Source of the DNA: an uncultured Aliiroseovarius sp.
GTDB taxonomy: Bacteria; Pseudomonadota; Alphaproteobacteria; Rhodobacterales; Rhodobacteraceae
Assembly (NCBI RefSeq): GCF_947497285.1
Contig: NZ_CANMFT010000008.1
Coordinates: 62,001-126,000, forward strand
Direction of reading: 5' to 3'
Length of the DNA stretch: 64,000 nt
How positions within the stretch are numbered: position 1 is the first letter of the stretch; each line of letters begins with the position of its first letter. Below the pieces are notes generated by a model. The model did no database searches. It was not told the origin of the DNA and saw only the letters and a list, made by a program, of their open reading frames with translations. The position numbers were made by a program, and so were the translations under genes. This document shows positions 27,459 to 37,150 of this stretch, piece after piece.

Positions 27459-28913
27459 TCAGAACGGCGCTTCCAGATCGCTCAACCGGACATAGACGGT
27501 TTTCAACTCCGAATAATGTTCAATCGCGGCTTTTGCGTTCTCGCGTCCAACGCCCGAGGCTTTGGTGCCGCCAAACGGTGCCTCAACCGGGGCGTCGTTG
27601 TAGGTGTTGATGTAGCAGGTGCCCGCCTCGAACCCCGCCACAACACGGTGCGCGCGGGTCAGGTCGTTGGTGAAGACACCGGCGGCCAGACCGAATTCGG
27701 TGTCATTGGCGCGCGCCATGACCTCATCTTCGGTGTCGAAATCGAGCACGGACATGACGGGGCCGAAAATCTCTTCACGTGCGATGGTCATGTCGTCGGT
27801 CACGTCGGCGAAGACGGTGGGCTTCATGTAAAAGCCATCGCCGCTGATCCGTTCGCCACCATAGACCAGCCGCGCGCCTTCCTCTTTGCCCTTTTCGACA
27901 TAGGTCATGACGATGTTCAGCTGCCCCTGGCTGACCATCGGGCCGAAACTGGTGTTGGGGTCAAGTGGGTCGCCAATGACCGCCCCGTCCAGCCGTTCAG
28001 CCAGACGTTTCAAGAAAGCCTCTTTGATGCCTTTCTGAACGAACACCCGCGTGCCGTTGGAACAGACCTGCCCGGAGGAATAGAAGTTGCCCAGAATGGC
28101 CCCCGACACCGCGTTTTCCACATTCGCATCATCAAAGACGATCATCGGGGACTTGCCGCCAAGCTCCATCGTGACGTGTTTCATTTCGGCGGCGGCGGCG
28201 GCATAGACCTTCTTGCCCGTCGGCACGGACCCGGTCAGCGACACCTTGGCCACGCGCGGGTCAGTCACCAGGGCGCCGCCAACTTCACCATAGCCTTGCA
28301 CGACATTGAAAATGCCCGCAGGTGCGCCGGCCTCCATCAGGATCTCGGCCACTTTGAGCGCCGAGAGCGGCGTCATCTCGGACGGTTTGAAAACAGAGGT
28401 GTTGCCGCAGGCCAGAGCCGGTGCGGCCTTCCAGCACGCGATCTGGGTGGGATAATTCCACGCGCCAATGCCGACACAAACGCCAAGCGCCTCGCGCCGC
28501 GTATAGACGAAATCGCCATTTGCCATCGGAATATGCTCGCCCGTCAGGCTGCCGGCTAGCCCGCCGAAATACTCCAACGCATCCGCGCCCGATGTCGCGT
28601 CGGCCACGCTGGTTTCCTGATAGGGTTTGCCGGTGTCGAGTGTTTCCAGAACCGATAGATCATGGTTGCGTTCGCGCATGATGTCAGCGGCGCGGCGCAG
28701 GATACGACCCCGTTCCGTCCCGGTCATCGCCGCCCAATCGGCCTGCGCCGACTTCGCCGCATCAAGCGCCTTGTCTATGATCGCGGGGGTCGCCGAATGA
28801 AGCTTGGCGATCACCTCGCCTGTTGCGGGAAAAACCACGTCGATCTGCGTGCCGTCCGTGTCCTCGACATATTCGCCGCCGATGAAATGGCTTGCTTTGG
28901 GTTGCGCTCTCAT
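27459..28913 (-). CDS. betB: Betaine aldehyde dehydrogenase
   Basis: 484 residues. Oxidises betaine aldehyde to glycine betaine with NAD(P). Shows [17 protein letters not shown], the catalytic Glu in [14 protein letters not shown] and the catalytic Cys in [14 protein letters not shown], then [17 protein letters not shown] and [17 protein letters not shown] at 28913 preceded by AAAGG. No betA, betC or betI is adjacent. A betaine-linked role fits the nearby one-carbon cluster, which can take up methyl groups from betaine. Other aldehyde substrates are possible. Confidence 0.88.
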   Translation of the reverse strand: MRAQPKASHFIGGEYVEDTDGTQIDVVFPATGEVIAKLHSATPAIIDKALDAAKSAQADWAAMTGTERGRILRRAADIMRERNHDLSVLETLDTGKPYQETSVADATSGADALEYFGGLAGSLTGEHIPMANGDFVYTRREALGVCVGIGAWNYPTQIACWKAAPALACGNTSVFKPSEMTPLSALKVAEILMEAGAPAGIFNVVQGYGEVGGALVTDPRVAKVSLTGSVPTGKKVYAAAAAEMKHVTMELGGKSPMIVFDDANVENAVSGAILGNFYSSGQVCSNGTRVFVQKGIKEAFLKRLAERLDGAVIGDPLDPNTSFGPMVSQGQLNIVMTYVEKGKEEGARLVYGGERISGDGFYMKPTVFADVTDDMTIAREEIFGPVMSVLDFDTEDEVMARANDTEFGLAAGVFTNDLTRAHRVVAGFEAGTCYINTYNDAPVEAPFGGTKASGVGRENAKAAIEHYSELKTVYVRLSDLEAPF

Positions 28914-29050
28914 GCCGTTGCCTTTCTGCAAAGCGCGGTGTCGGGGGGCGTGGCCCGCCGGGAATCGCGCGCATTCGTGGAATTTCGCGCAGTGTCGCAG
29001 GATGGGCCGCAAAGGGCCATCCGAAAGGCGGCACCCTGCCCCGTGGTCGC

Positions 29051-29782
29051 CTAGCCCTTGAAGCCGGTTGCGACCACGAATTTCTCGGAACTGTCCGACC
29101 GGCTTGAAGGTGGCTTCACATTCACCACCTTTTCAAACTTCAGCTTCAGAAGTTTCTGCAACTCACCTTCCGCGCCGCCTGCCAAGACCTTGGCAACGAA
29201 GGTGCCGCCTTGTTCCAGCACATCGAACGCGAAATACGCCGCCGCTTCGCACAACGAGATAATGCGCAAATGGTCGGTCTGCTTGTGGCCGGAACTGGAA
29301 GCCGCCATGTCGGACATGACCACATCCGCCTTGCCACCCAAAAGCTCTTTCACGGTCACATCGGCGTCGTCTTCCATGAAGTCGAGCTGGTGGAATGTGG
29401 CTCCGGCCAGCGGTTCAACCTCTTGCAAATCGATGCCCAGAAAGGTGCCGACCTTCTTGCCGCTTTTCTCACCAAGCGCGTTGATGCGCGGCACGGCGAC
29501 TTGCGCCCAGCCACCGGGGGCGCAGCCCAGATCGACCACGCGTGCACCGTTCACCAGAAAGCGATACTTGTCGTCCAGATCCATGATCTTGAAGGCGGCG
29601 CGCCCGCGATAACCCTCGGCCTTGGCCCGCGTCACATAAGGGTCGTTTAGCTGCCGTTGCAGCCAGCGGGTCGAACTGTTGGTCCGACCCCGCGCGGTTT
29701 TCACCTTCACGGTCAAATCCCGAAGCCCCCGGCCCGAGCTTTTGCGCGCCCGGCCGCCTTTTTTGCCACCTGTTTCTGTCAT
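29051..29782 (-). CDS. rlmE: 23S rRNA (uridine-2552-2'-O) methyltransferase
   Basis: 243 residues of the FtsJ/RrmJ family. The K-D-K-E catalytic set is visible: [10 protein letters not shown] (Lys), SDMAAS (Asp), FVAKVLAGG (Lys) and the late Glu; SAM loop [15 protein letters not shown]. The N-terminal 35 residues are basic and likely bind RNA. Its ATG overlaps the stop of the Ppx/GppA gene. Confidence 0.95.
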   Translation of the reverse strand: MTETGGKKGGRARKSSGRGLRDLTVKVKTARGRTNSSTRWLQRQLNDPYVTRAKAEGYRGRAAFKIMDLDDKYRFLVNGARVVDLGCAPGGWAQVAVPRINALGEKSGKKVGTFLGIDLQEVEPLAGATFHQLDFMEDDADVTVKELLGGKADVVMSDMAASSSGHKQTDHLRIISLCEAAAYFAFDVLEQGGTFVAKVLAGGAEGELQKLLKLKFEKVVNVKPPSSRSDSSEKFVVATGFKG

Positions 29783-30894
29783 CAGAATGGTCCGCCTTCC
29801 AAAACACCGTCCGCAGACATCTGCGAATAAAGGATGCCCTCGCGCAGGCCGCGATCCGCCACGCTGAGCCGATCCGTCGGCCAGACGCGCAATAATGCTT
29901 GTAAGATCGCAGCGCCAGACATGATCAGCGATTGCCGATCGCGCCCGATATGCGAATTCATCCGCCGCCCCTGCGGGCCAAGCGCCAGATAGCCTTGGAT
30001 CACCCGTTCGATCTGGTCCGAGGTCATGCGCAGCCCATCCACTTTGGTCCGGTCATAGCGGCGCAGGCCCAGATGGGTCGCCGCCACGGTCGTCACGGTG
30101 CCGGATGTGCCGATGATCTGGAACCCTTCGCGGGGCGGTTCATGGTGGAACGGGCTGAAGCCTGCCAGTTGCTCTTCGAAATGCACGGACATCAGCGCAT
30201 AGCGGCCCGCGTCATCCTCTACGTCATCAAACATCTCACGCAGGGTGGCGACGCCCAAAGGCACCGAAATCCAATCCACCACGCTGGCGGCGGGAAAATC
30301 GCTGACCCCACCGATAAAGCCGCGCCCCATCCGCATGATGGATCGCGGGCGCTCCAACGGCGGCACCTTGGATAGATCAAGCCACACAAGCTCGGTCGAA
30401 CCGCCGCCAATATCGACGACCAAAAGCTGTTCGGTTTTTGTGGACACAAGCGGCGCGCAGGACACGACGGCCAGCCGCGCTTCTTCTTCGGGCTTGATGA
30501 TCTCCAGGTCCAAGCCGGTTTCACGCCGGATATAGGCCATGAAGCTCTTGCCGTTCGACGCACGGCGACAGGCTTCTGTCGCCACAAGGCGCATTCGCTG
30601 GACATCGTGCTTGATCAGCTTTTTGCGGCAAATACGAAGCGCCTGCACGGTGCGCGACATCGACGACCGGCTCAGCCGACCCGAGGCTTCCAGCCCCTTG
30701 CCCAGTTGCACCGATTTGGAAAAGCTGTCCACGACGTGAAACTGGCTTCCCTTCGGTTGGGCAACCAGCATACGACAACTGTTTGTTCCGAGGTCCAGCG
30801 CCGCATACAGGCTTGCCGGGTCCACGGGTGACGGCGCGGGGGTATCGACCGCTATTGGGAACGCGCCCGCACCATTGGGACGCTTGGGCGTCAT
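29782..30894 (-). CDS. Exopolyphosphatase / guanosine pentaphosphatase family protein (Ppx/GppA)
   Basis: 370 residues, the short single-module form. ASKHA-fold motifs: [15 protein letters not shown] (phosphate 1), [15 protein letters not shown] (phosphate 2) and [17 protein letters not shown]. Degrades polyphosphate or converts pppGpp to ppGpp. Lacks the C-terminal HD domain of long Ppx proteins. The pairing with rlmE is common in Rhodobacterales. Confidence 0.88.
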   Translation of the reverse strand: MTPKRPNGAGAFPIAVDTPAPSPVDPASLYAALDLGTNSCRMLVAQPKGSQFHVVDSFSKSVQLGKGLEASGRLSRSSMSRTVQALRICRKKLIKHDVQRMRLVATEACRRASNGKSFMAYIRRETGLDLEIIKPEEEARLAVVSCAPLVSTKTEQLLVVDIGGGSTELVWLDLSKVPPLERPRSIMRMGRGFIGGVSDFPAASVVDWISVPLGVATLREMFDDVEDDAGRYALMSVHFEEQLAGFSPFHHEPPREGFQIIGTSGTVTTVAATHLGLRRYDRTKVDGLRMTSDQIERVIQGYLALGPQGRRMNSHIGRDRQSLIMSGAAILQALLRVWPTDRLSVADRGLREGILYSQMSADGVLEGGPF

Positions 30895-31171
30895 AGGTCA
30901 CGCCCTCCATTTCAAGTTGTCTTTAAGATAGGGATACGCGCCGTGTCTGACAATCCCTTCCCTGCAACATGGACGCACTATCCGCCGTCGCGCATAATCA
31001 TCTTGAGAAGTATTCAGCTTCACCCCCATGGCCCGTCGATGGGCAATCGCGTATCCCACAGATGCCAATCAGCATCATGGAAGTCGCTTGTGGTGCGCGT
31101 GGTGTCGAAAAACGACGCAGGAAACCCCCTGCCCACGCGTAGAAAAAGTGAAGCGGAGGAGGAAGAATCGC
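30895..31171. other. Divergent promoter region of ppx and the one-carbon cluster
   Basis: 277 bases without a gene. I looked for a cobalamin or SAH riboswitch because the downstream genes use corrinoids and H4folate, and found no convincing core. A strong GGAGGAGGAAG ribosome site closes the region. Confidence 0.4.
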
Positions 31172-31468
31172 ATGCCGGACGTGACCATCGTTTACTGGAG
31201 GGACATTCCCGCCCAGATCATCGTCGGCAAAGGGCGTCGTGGGTCGAAAGCCCCGCTGCCTGAGCGGTTCGAACAGGCCATCGACCGGGCCGCCATGAAG
31301 GTGAACGCGAAAGACAGCGACGCCTATCTGGCGGAATGGCGCAAGGCCGATCCCTATTCCGTGGACGGAGACCCGCAAGAGATCGCGGCGGCAGAAGCCG
31401 CCCGGATCGACGCAGAATATGACAAAGAGCGCCTGATCGCGCTGATTGGCAACGACGGATGGGCGTAA
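31172..31468 (+). CDS. 'Virulence factor' family small protein of the methyl-H4folate cluster
   Basis: 98 residues: VTIVYWRDIPAQIIVGKGRR, LPERFEQAIDRAAM, YLAEWRKADPYSVDGDPQEI. This family, annotated vaguely as virulence factor, is found in alphaproteobacteria next to metF-like and methyl-H4folate:corrinoid methyltransferase genes. Its biochemical role is unknown. 26 bases before the metF-like gene; same operon. Acidic, no membrane segment. Confidence 0.75.
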   Translation: MPDVTIVYWRDIPAQIIVGKGRRGSKAPLPERFEQAIDRAAMKVNAKDSDAYLAEWRKADPYSVDGDPQEIAAAEAARIDAEYDKERLIALIGNDGWA

Positions 31469-31494
31469 GCCTGTCCCGCATAAAGGAGGCAGCC

Positions 31495-32433
31495 ATGGCG
31501 CTGTTGAACTTCCGCAGAAAGCCGACCGAAGGTCAGGCCACGCCCACGTCCCCCGCCCTTCAGGACTTCCTGAAGGGCTATTCGATCGAGGTGATGCCCC
31601 GCACCGCCGAGAAGGTCGAGGATTTCCGCGACCTGCTGCCCGAGGACACCCGCGTCTATATCGCCCATATCGACGGCACCCCGATTGACGAGATGGTCGC
31701 CACCGCCAAACGCATCAACGCCGAAGGCTTCGAGGTCATGCCGCACTTCCCCGCGCGCATCATCAAGGATGAGGCCACGCTGGCCGACTGGATCGCCCGC
31801 TATCAGGGCGAAGCGAATGTGAAACAAGCGCTGCTGCTGGCCGGTGGCGTGGAAAAGCCGCATGGTGATTTCGACAGCTCAATGCAGTTGCTTGAAACCG
31901 GTCTGTTCGACAAGGCAGGCTTCACCCAGCTGAACGTCGCCGGTCACCCGGAAGGCAACCGCGATATCGACCCGGACGGATCACGCAAGAACGTCATGGA
32001 AGCCGTTCTTTGGAAACAGAAATTCTCGGAACGAACCGACGCCAAGATGGCCTTGGCCACGCAGTTCGCCTTTGAAGCTAAGCCGATTATCAAATGGGCG
32101 GACGGGCTTAAAGAGGCCGGCGTTGACCTGCCCATCCATATCGGCATCGCCGGTCCCGCCAAACTGCAAACGCTGATCAAGTTCGCGATTGCCTGCGGTG
32201 TCGGCCCGTCGCTGAAAGTGCTGCAAAAGCGCGCGATGGATGTGACCAAACTGCTACTGCCCTATGAACCGACAGAGGTTCTGAACGAATTGGCCAACCA
32301 CAAGGCGGCCAATCCCGACTTCAACATCACTCAGGTGCATTTCTTCCCGCTGGGCGGGATCAAGACCAATGCCAACTGGGCCATCGAAAATGGCGGCGAA
32401 AACACCGCCCCAGTCAACGTGACCAAAGGATAA
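31495..32433 (+). CDS. Methylenetetrahydrofolate reductase (divergent MetF type)
   Basis: 312 residues. TIM barrel interconverting 5,10-methylene- and 5-methyl-H4folate. Early EVMPRTAEKVEDF corresponds to the MetF EFFPPKT start; FPARIIKDEATLADWI, LLAGGVEKPHGDF and VHFFPLGGIKTNANWA follow. The last resembles the MetF substrate loop. Start at 31495 after AAAGGAGG. In this cluster it probably runs in the oxidising direction for methyl groups delivered by the corrinoid system, though it could also supply methionine synthesis. Confidence 0.85.
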   Translation: MALLNFRRKPTEGQATPTSPALQDFLKGYSIEVMPRTAEKVEDFRDLLPEDTRVYIAHIDGTPIDEMVATAKRINAEGFEVMPHFPARIIKDEATLADWIARYQGEANVKQALLLAGGVEKPHGDFDSSMQLLETGLFDKAGFTQLNVAGHPEGNRDIDPDGSRKNVMEAVLWKQKFSERTDAKMALATQFAFEAKPIIKWADGLKEAGVDLPIHIGIAGPAKLQTLIKFAIACGVGPSLKVLQKRAMDVTKLLLPYEPTEVLNELANHKAANPDFNITQVHFFPLGGIKTNANWAIENGGENTAPVNVTKG

Positions 32434-32436
32434 AGA

Positions 32437-33510
32437 ATGACCCGTACCATCGTTGAGTCTCAATCAAAAACCGCCATCATCGGCTTTGACCAACCCTTCT
32501 GTGTCATCGGCGAACGGATCAACCCGACCGGGCGCAAGGTTCTGAACGCCGAACTGGAAGCGGGCGATTTCAGCCGCGTGCAAAGCGACGCGTTGGCGCA
32601 GGTCGCGGCGGGAGCGACGGTGCTGGACATCAACTCGGGCGCGGTATTTTCCAACAAGATGGCCGAAGACCCGCGCTATGCGGACAACAACTTTGTCGAA
32701 CCGGACCTGATGCGCCAGCTGGTGGAAACCGTGCAGGCCGTCACCGATTGCCCGCTCTGCATCGACAGTTCGGTCCCCGGCGCGCTTGAAGCAGGCTTAA
32801 AAGCCGCCAATGGTCGCCCGCTGCTGAACTCGGTCACCGGTGAAGAAGAACGGCTGGAAATGGTTCTGCCGATGGTCAAGAAATACAACGTGCCGGTTGT
32901 GGCGATCTCGAACGACGACACGGGCATTTCGGAAGACCCGGACGTGCGCTTTGCGGTGGCCAAGAAAATCGTCGAACGCGCCGCCGATTTTGGCATCCCG
33001 GCGCATGATATCGTGGTCGACCCGCTGGTAATGCCGGTTGGCGCAATGGGCACGGCTGGCTTGCAGGTCTTTGCCCTTGTGCGTCGCCTGCGTGAAGAAC
33101 TTGGCGTGAACACCACCTGTGGCGCGTCCAACATATCGTTCGGCCTGCCCAACCGCCACGGCATCAACAACGCGTTTCTGCCCATGGCGATGGGTGCGGG
33201 CATGACGTCTGCGATCATGAACCCGGTCGCCCTGCCCGTCGGCCCCACAAAGCTGGCGGAAAAGAAAGCCGAAGTGGAAGCCAAAGGCATCGTGATCCCG
33301 GCCGACATGGATGATGAAACCTTCTGCCAGCTGTTTGGTCTTGGTTCGACCCTACCGAAGGCCGGCAAGGAAATGGAGGCAATCCGCGCCGCCAACTTCC
33401 TGACCAACAACGATGACGGCGGGGCCGAGTGGATCAAGTTCAACTCAGTCAATGCAGGCGCCGCAGGCGCAGCTGGTGGTCGTCGCGGCGGACGGCGTCG
33501 CCGGGGGTAG
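32437..33510 (+). CDS. Methyltetrahydrofolate:corrinoid methyltransferase (AcsE/MtrH-like) with Arg/Gly tail
   Basis: 357 residues. Pterin-binding TIM barrel: CVIGERINPTGRKVL, VLDINSGAVF, CIDSSVPGALEAGLKA, NSVTGEEERL and TTCGASNISFGLPNR are the AcsE/MeTr signature strands. It moves methyl between a corrinoid protein and H4folate. Starts three bases after metF. The C-terminus is odd: after a normal end it adds GAAGAAGGRRGGRRRRG. The activator gene downstream has a similar tail. No corrinoid protein gene is in the window, so it must be elsewhere. Confidence 0.88.
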   Translation: MTRTIVESQSKTAIIGFDQPFCVIGERINPTGRKVLNAELEAGDFSRVQSDALAQVAAGATVLDINSGAVFSNKMAEDPRYADNNFVEPDLMRQLVETVQAVTDCPLCIDSSVPGALEAGLKAANGRPLLNSVTGEEERLEMVLPMVKKYNVPVVAISNDDTGISEDPDVRFAVAKKIVERAADFGIPAHDIVVDPLVMPVGAMGTAGLQVFALVRRLREELGVNTTCGASNISFGLPNRHGINNAFLPMAMGAGMTSAIMNPVALPVGPTKLAEKKAEVEAKGIVIPADMDDETFCQLFGLGSTLPKAGKEMEAIRAANFLTNNDDGGAEWIKFNSVNAGAAGAAGGRRGGRRRRG

Positions 33511-33533
33511 GTTTTTGCCGCAGACAGAACGAG

Positions 33534-33561
33534 AAAGCCCACCTTTCCGGTGGGCTTTTTT
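33534..33561 (+). terminator. Rho-independent terminator after the methyltransferase gene
   Basis: A perfect 10-bp stem (33534-33543 with 33549-33558; arms AAAGCCCACC and GGTGGGCTTT), loop TTTCC, then a T run. It ends the virulence factor-metF-methyltransferase operon. Confidence 0.9.
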
Positions 33562-33668
33562 CATCTCCAAGGATGTCGACAGCGGATTGCGGTGACTTGA
33601 TCTGCCTCAAGGCCACGGTCCGCGACGCTCGCTAGTTGACCTTTGCGTAAACAGGAAAGGACAGGCCG

Positions 33669-34826
33669 ATGAGCGCCCCTTTGGAAGATATCACCATTCT
33701 TGATCTGACCCATGTGCTGGCCGGGCCTTATTGCTCGATGGTCCTGTCGGATCTGGGCGCGAAGGTCATCAAGGTCGAACAGCCGGGCAGCGGCGATGAC
33801 ACGCGCCATTTTCCCCCCTTTCGCGGCACGGAAAGCGCTTATTTCGCGACGATCAACCGCAACAAGCAATCAATTGCCCTGAACCTGAAAGACCCAGCCG
33901 ACCGGGCGATCCTAGAGCGCCTCTTGGCGCAGGTGGACGTCGTGATGGAGAATTTTCGCCCCGGCGTCATGGACCGGCTTGGCTATGGCTGGGACAGCCT
34001 TCACGAACGGTTTCCGCACCTGATCTACGGCGCCGTTTCGGGGTTTGGCCATACGGGGCCAGACGCCCAAAGACCCGCCTATGACATGGTCGTGCAAGCC
34101 CGTGGCGGAGTTATGTCAATCACCGGTGAACGCGACCGGGAGCCCGTGCGGGTCGGGGCCTCGGTCGGCGATATCGTCGCGGGGATGTTCTTGGGGCATG
34201 GCCTTCTGGCGGCATTGTATCAGCGCATCAAAACGGGGCGCGGACAGAAAGTCGACGTGGCGATGCTGGACAGCCAACTGGCTATTTTGGAACATGCCAT
34301 CGCGATCACCAGTGAAACCGGGGTCGCGCCCGGGCCTTCGGGTGCGCGCCACCCATCGATTGCCCCGTTCGAGACCTTCCACACGAAAGATGGGCTGTTG
34401 GTCATCGCGTGTGGCAACGACACTTTGTTCGCCCGCTTCTGCGACGTTCTGGGCAAGCCAAAGCTCGCCAAACGCGCCGAGTTTGCGACGAACCTGGACC
34501 GGTGCGAAAATGTGAAGCTGTTGAAACGCCGCATCGAAACCGTGACCCTTGGCGAGACCCGCGACTACTGGCTGGAAAAGCTGTTGGCCGCCGGCGTTCC
34601 CTGTGCCCCCATTCTGGATGTGGCCGAAGCGATGCAAGACCCACAACTGCGTGCGCGCAACATGGTGGTGGACCTGCCCGCGCCAGACGGGGGCAAACCC
34701 TTCAAGGCGGCAGGCAACCCGATCAAGATGTCGGATCTGTCTGATATGACCCAAGCAGGGCCAGCGCCCTTCCTGGACGGAAACCGAGCGGAAATTCTAA
34801 GCTGGCTCAGCGCGCGCGAAACCTAG
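33669..34826 (+). CDS. CaiB/BaiF family (class III) CoA-transferase
   Basis: 385 residues. Interlocked-dimer CoA-transferase: ILDLTHVLAGPYCSMVLSDLGAKVIKVEQPGSGDDTR is the N-terminal signature, NRNKQSIALNLKDP follows, and the catalytic Asp lies in PAYDMVVQARGG. Moves CoA between carboxylic acids such as formyl, oxalyl, succinyl or carnitine derivatives. AGGAAAGGACAGGCC precedes the ATG. It sits after the terminator, so it is a separate transcript. Substrate unknown. Confidence 0.88.
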   Translation: MSAPLEDITILDLTHVLAGPYCSMVLSDLGAKVIKVEQPGSGDDTRHFPPFRGTESAYFATINRNKQSIALNLKDPADRAILERLLAQVDVVMENFRPGVMDRLGYGWDSLHERFPHLIYGAVSGFGHTGPDAQRPAYDMVVQARGGVMSITGERDREPVRVGASVGDIVAGMFLGHGLLAALYQRIKTGRGQKVDVAMLDSQLAILEHAIAITSETGVAPGPSGARHPSIAPFETFHTKDGLLVIACGNDTLFARFCDVLGKPKLAKRAEFATNLDRCENVKLLKRRIETVTLGETRDYWLEKLLAAGVPCAPILDVAEAMQDPQLRARNMVVDLPAPDGGKPFKAAGNPIKMSDLSDMTQAGPAPFLDGNRAEILSWLSARET

Positions 34827-35015
34827 CGGGCGCTGCGGGGGCGCGTTCCTTGCGACCCGCACCTCAGAAACTGGGCCGCAAACTACGGGATTTGCACGAA
34901 AACCGGCGCGCTTTTGAAAAAATGGCGTTTCCGTCGCGCACATGCCGCAGCCAGGCATTGCACCTGCGCGCCATCTCCTTAGATTGGCAGAAATTCGATT
35001 GGGAAAGACGCGCGC

Positions 35016-37061
35016 ATGTCACAAGATCCTTTGGTCATTTTCACCCCTTCGGGCAAACGCGGCAGGTTTCCCGAAGGCACCCCCATCCTGACGGCGGCCC
35101 GCCAGCTTGGCGTGGATCTGGACAGCGTCTGCGGCGGACGTGGGATCTGTTCCAAGTGCCAGATCACCCCAAGCTATGGCGAATTCCCCAAGCACGGCGT
35201 CACCGTGTCAGATGGGGCCTTGTCTGAGTGGAACGCAGTCGAGGCTCGCTATGACGACAAGCGCGGTCTGCCCAAGGGGCGCCGTCTGGGCTGTCAGGCC
35301 ACCGTGCAGGGCGATGTGGTCATCGACGTGCCGCCCGAAAGCCAGGTGCACAAGCAAGTGGTGCGCAAACGGGCCGAGGCGCGCGACATCACGCTCGACC
35401 CGCTGGTCAAGCTGTTCTACGTCGCGGTGGAAGAACCCGACATGCACGAGCCGTCCGGCGATCTGGAGCGTCTGGTGCAGGCCTTGCACGACCAATGGGA
35501 ACTGGAAGATGTAAAGGCCGATCTGCATATCCTGCAATCCATGCAGCCGGTCCTGCGCAAAGGCGACTGGAAGGTCACCGTCGCGGTGCACTTGGGCGAT
35601 GATGAAAACCCGCCCCGGATCATGCATCTGTGGCCCGGCTATTTCGACGGCGCAATCTATGGGGTCGCAATAGACCTTGGATCGACCACCATCGCCGCAC
35701 ATTTGTGCGATCTGGCGACGGGTGAAGTTGTCGCCTCATCCGGTTTGATGAACCCGCAAATCCGGTTCGGCGAAGACCTGATGAGCCGGGTGAGCTATTC
35801 GATGATGAACCCCTCGGGCGCGCAGGAAATGACGGATGCGGTGCGCGAGGGGCTGAACGCGCTGTTCACCCAAATCGCCTCGGACGCCGAGATCGACAAG
35901 GGCCTGATCATGGATGTGGTCGTGGTCTGCAATCCGGTCATGCACCACCTGCTTTTGGGGATTGATCCGTTCGAACTTGGCCAGGCCCCGTTCGCGCTTG
36001 CGACGTCCAATGCCCTTCGTCTGCGGGCCGATGATTTGAGTCTTTCAATCCACCACTCCGCACGGGTTTATCTGCTGCCCTGTATCGCGGGCCATGTGGG
36101 GGCGGATGCGGCTGCCGTGGCCCTGTCGGAAGCGCCAGACAAGTCCGACGACCTTGTGCTGGTGGTGGATGTGGGCACCAATGCCGAAATTCTGCTGGGC
36201 GACAAAACCGGCGTGATGGCGTGTTCATCCCCCACCGGCCCCGCCTTCGAAGGCGCGCAGATCAGCGCCGGCCAACGCGCCGCCCCCGGTGCCATCGAAC
36301 GGGTCGAGATTGATCCCGTCACCAAAGAGCCGCGCTTCAAAGTGATCGGGTCTGACCTGTGGTCCACCGACGATGGGTTTGACGCTGCCGTCGCCACCAC
36401 CGGCATCACCGGCATATGCGGGTCCGGCATCATCGAAGTGATCGCTGAAATGCGCATGGCAGGCCTTGTGGACGCAGGCGGGTTGATCGGGTCGGCCGAC
36501 CAGACAGGCACCGACCGCTGCTTCGCCGATGGGCGCACGAACTCTTTCCGGCTGTGGGATGGCGACGAAGATCACGGCCCGATTGCCGTGACCAATGGCG
36601 ATATTCGCGCCATCCAGATGGCCAAGGCGGCGCTCTATTCCGGTGCGCGGTTGCTGATGGACAAGCGCGCGGTGGACAAGGTGGACCGGGTCGTGCTGGC
36701 GGGGGCCTTTGGGGCGCATATCTCAGCCAAGCACGCGATGGTGCTGGGCATGATCCCGGATTGCCCGCTGGACAGGGTGACATCGGCCGGCAACGCTGCG
36801 GGCACTGGCGCGCGCATCGCCCTTCTGAACCGTGCAGCCCGCGCCGAGATCGAAGACACTGTGCGCAAGATCCAAAAGATCGAAACCGCCGTCGAGCCGC
36901 GCTTTCAGGAGCATTTCGTCAATGCCTCGGCGATGCCCAACGCGGTCGAGCCGTTCCCGATCCTGCGCAGCATCGTTGCCCTGCCCGACCCGCATTTCAA
37001 TACCGGTGGCGGGGACGGTGATGGCGCAGGTGGTCGCAGGCGGCGCAGACGGCGCGACTAA
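35016..37061 (+). CDS. ASKHA-domain [2Fe-2S] protein, reductive activator of corrinoid proteins (RACo-like), with Arg tail
   Basis: 681 residues. N-terminal plant-type ferredoxin domain with cysteines in SVCGGRGICSKCQ and a later RLGCQA, a linker, then a large ASKHA ATPase domain (IYGVAIDLGSTTIAAHLCDL, LVVDVGTNAEILLGD, VVLAGAFGAHISAKHAM). Such proteins use ATP to reduce inactive cob(II)alamin on corrinoid methyl-transfer proteins. It should serve the methyltransferase upstream. The C-terminus ends GGGDGDGAGGRRRRRRRD, an arginine tail like that of the methyltransferase. Preceded by 189 bases with no gene. Confidence 0.88.
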   Translation: MSQDPLVIFTPSGKRGRFPEGTPILTAARQLGVDLDSVCGGRGICSKCQITPSYGEFPKHGVTVSDGALSEWNAVEARYDDKRGLPKGRRLGCQATVQGDVVIDVPPESQVHKQVVRKRAEARDITLDPLVKLFYVAVEEPDMHEPSGDLERLVQALHDQWELEDVKADLHILQSMQPVLRKGDWKVTVAVHLGDDENPPRIMHLWPGYFDGAIYGVAIDLGSTTIAAHLCDLATGEVVASSGLMNPQIRFGEDLMSRVSYSMMNPSGAQEMTDAVREGLNALFTQIASDAEIDKGLIMDVVVVCNPVMHHLLLGIDPFELGQAPFALATSNALRLRADDLSLSIHHSARVYLLPCIAGHVGADAAAVALSEAPDKSDDLVLVVDVGTNAEILLGDKTGVMACSSPTGPAFEGAQISAGQRAAPGAIERVEIDPVTKEPRFKVIGSDLWSTDDGFDAAVATTGITGICGSGIIEVIAEMRMAGLVDAGGLIGSADQTGTDRCFADGRTNSFRLWDGDEDHGPIAVTNGDIRAIQMAKAALYSGARLLMDKRAVDKVDRVVLAGAFGAHISAKHAMVLGMIPDCPLDRVTSAGNAAGTGARIALLNRAARAEIEDTVRKIQKIETAVEPRFQEHFVNASAMPNAVEPFPILRSIVALPDPHFNTGGGDGDGAGGRRRRRRRD

Positions 37062-37150
37062 GCGCGCGGCCACACTGGCATGTCGCTTGTCTGCGCCCCC
37101 CTGATTTGCTAGGTCGCAAGAAGAAAAGCGTGCGAACGGGGCCTGCGGCC

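Noticed and set aside
27516-28559. A 347-codon plus-strand open frame
   Set aside because: Antisense to betB; composition is typical of shadow frames.
30895-31171. Cobalamin or SAH riboswitch before the one-carbon operon
   Set aside because: A sequence GCAGGAAACCCCCTGCC resembles a B12 box but has extra bases and lacks the surrounding core.
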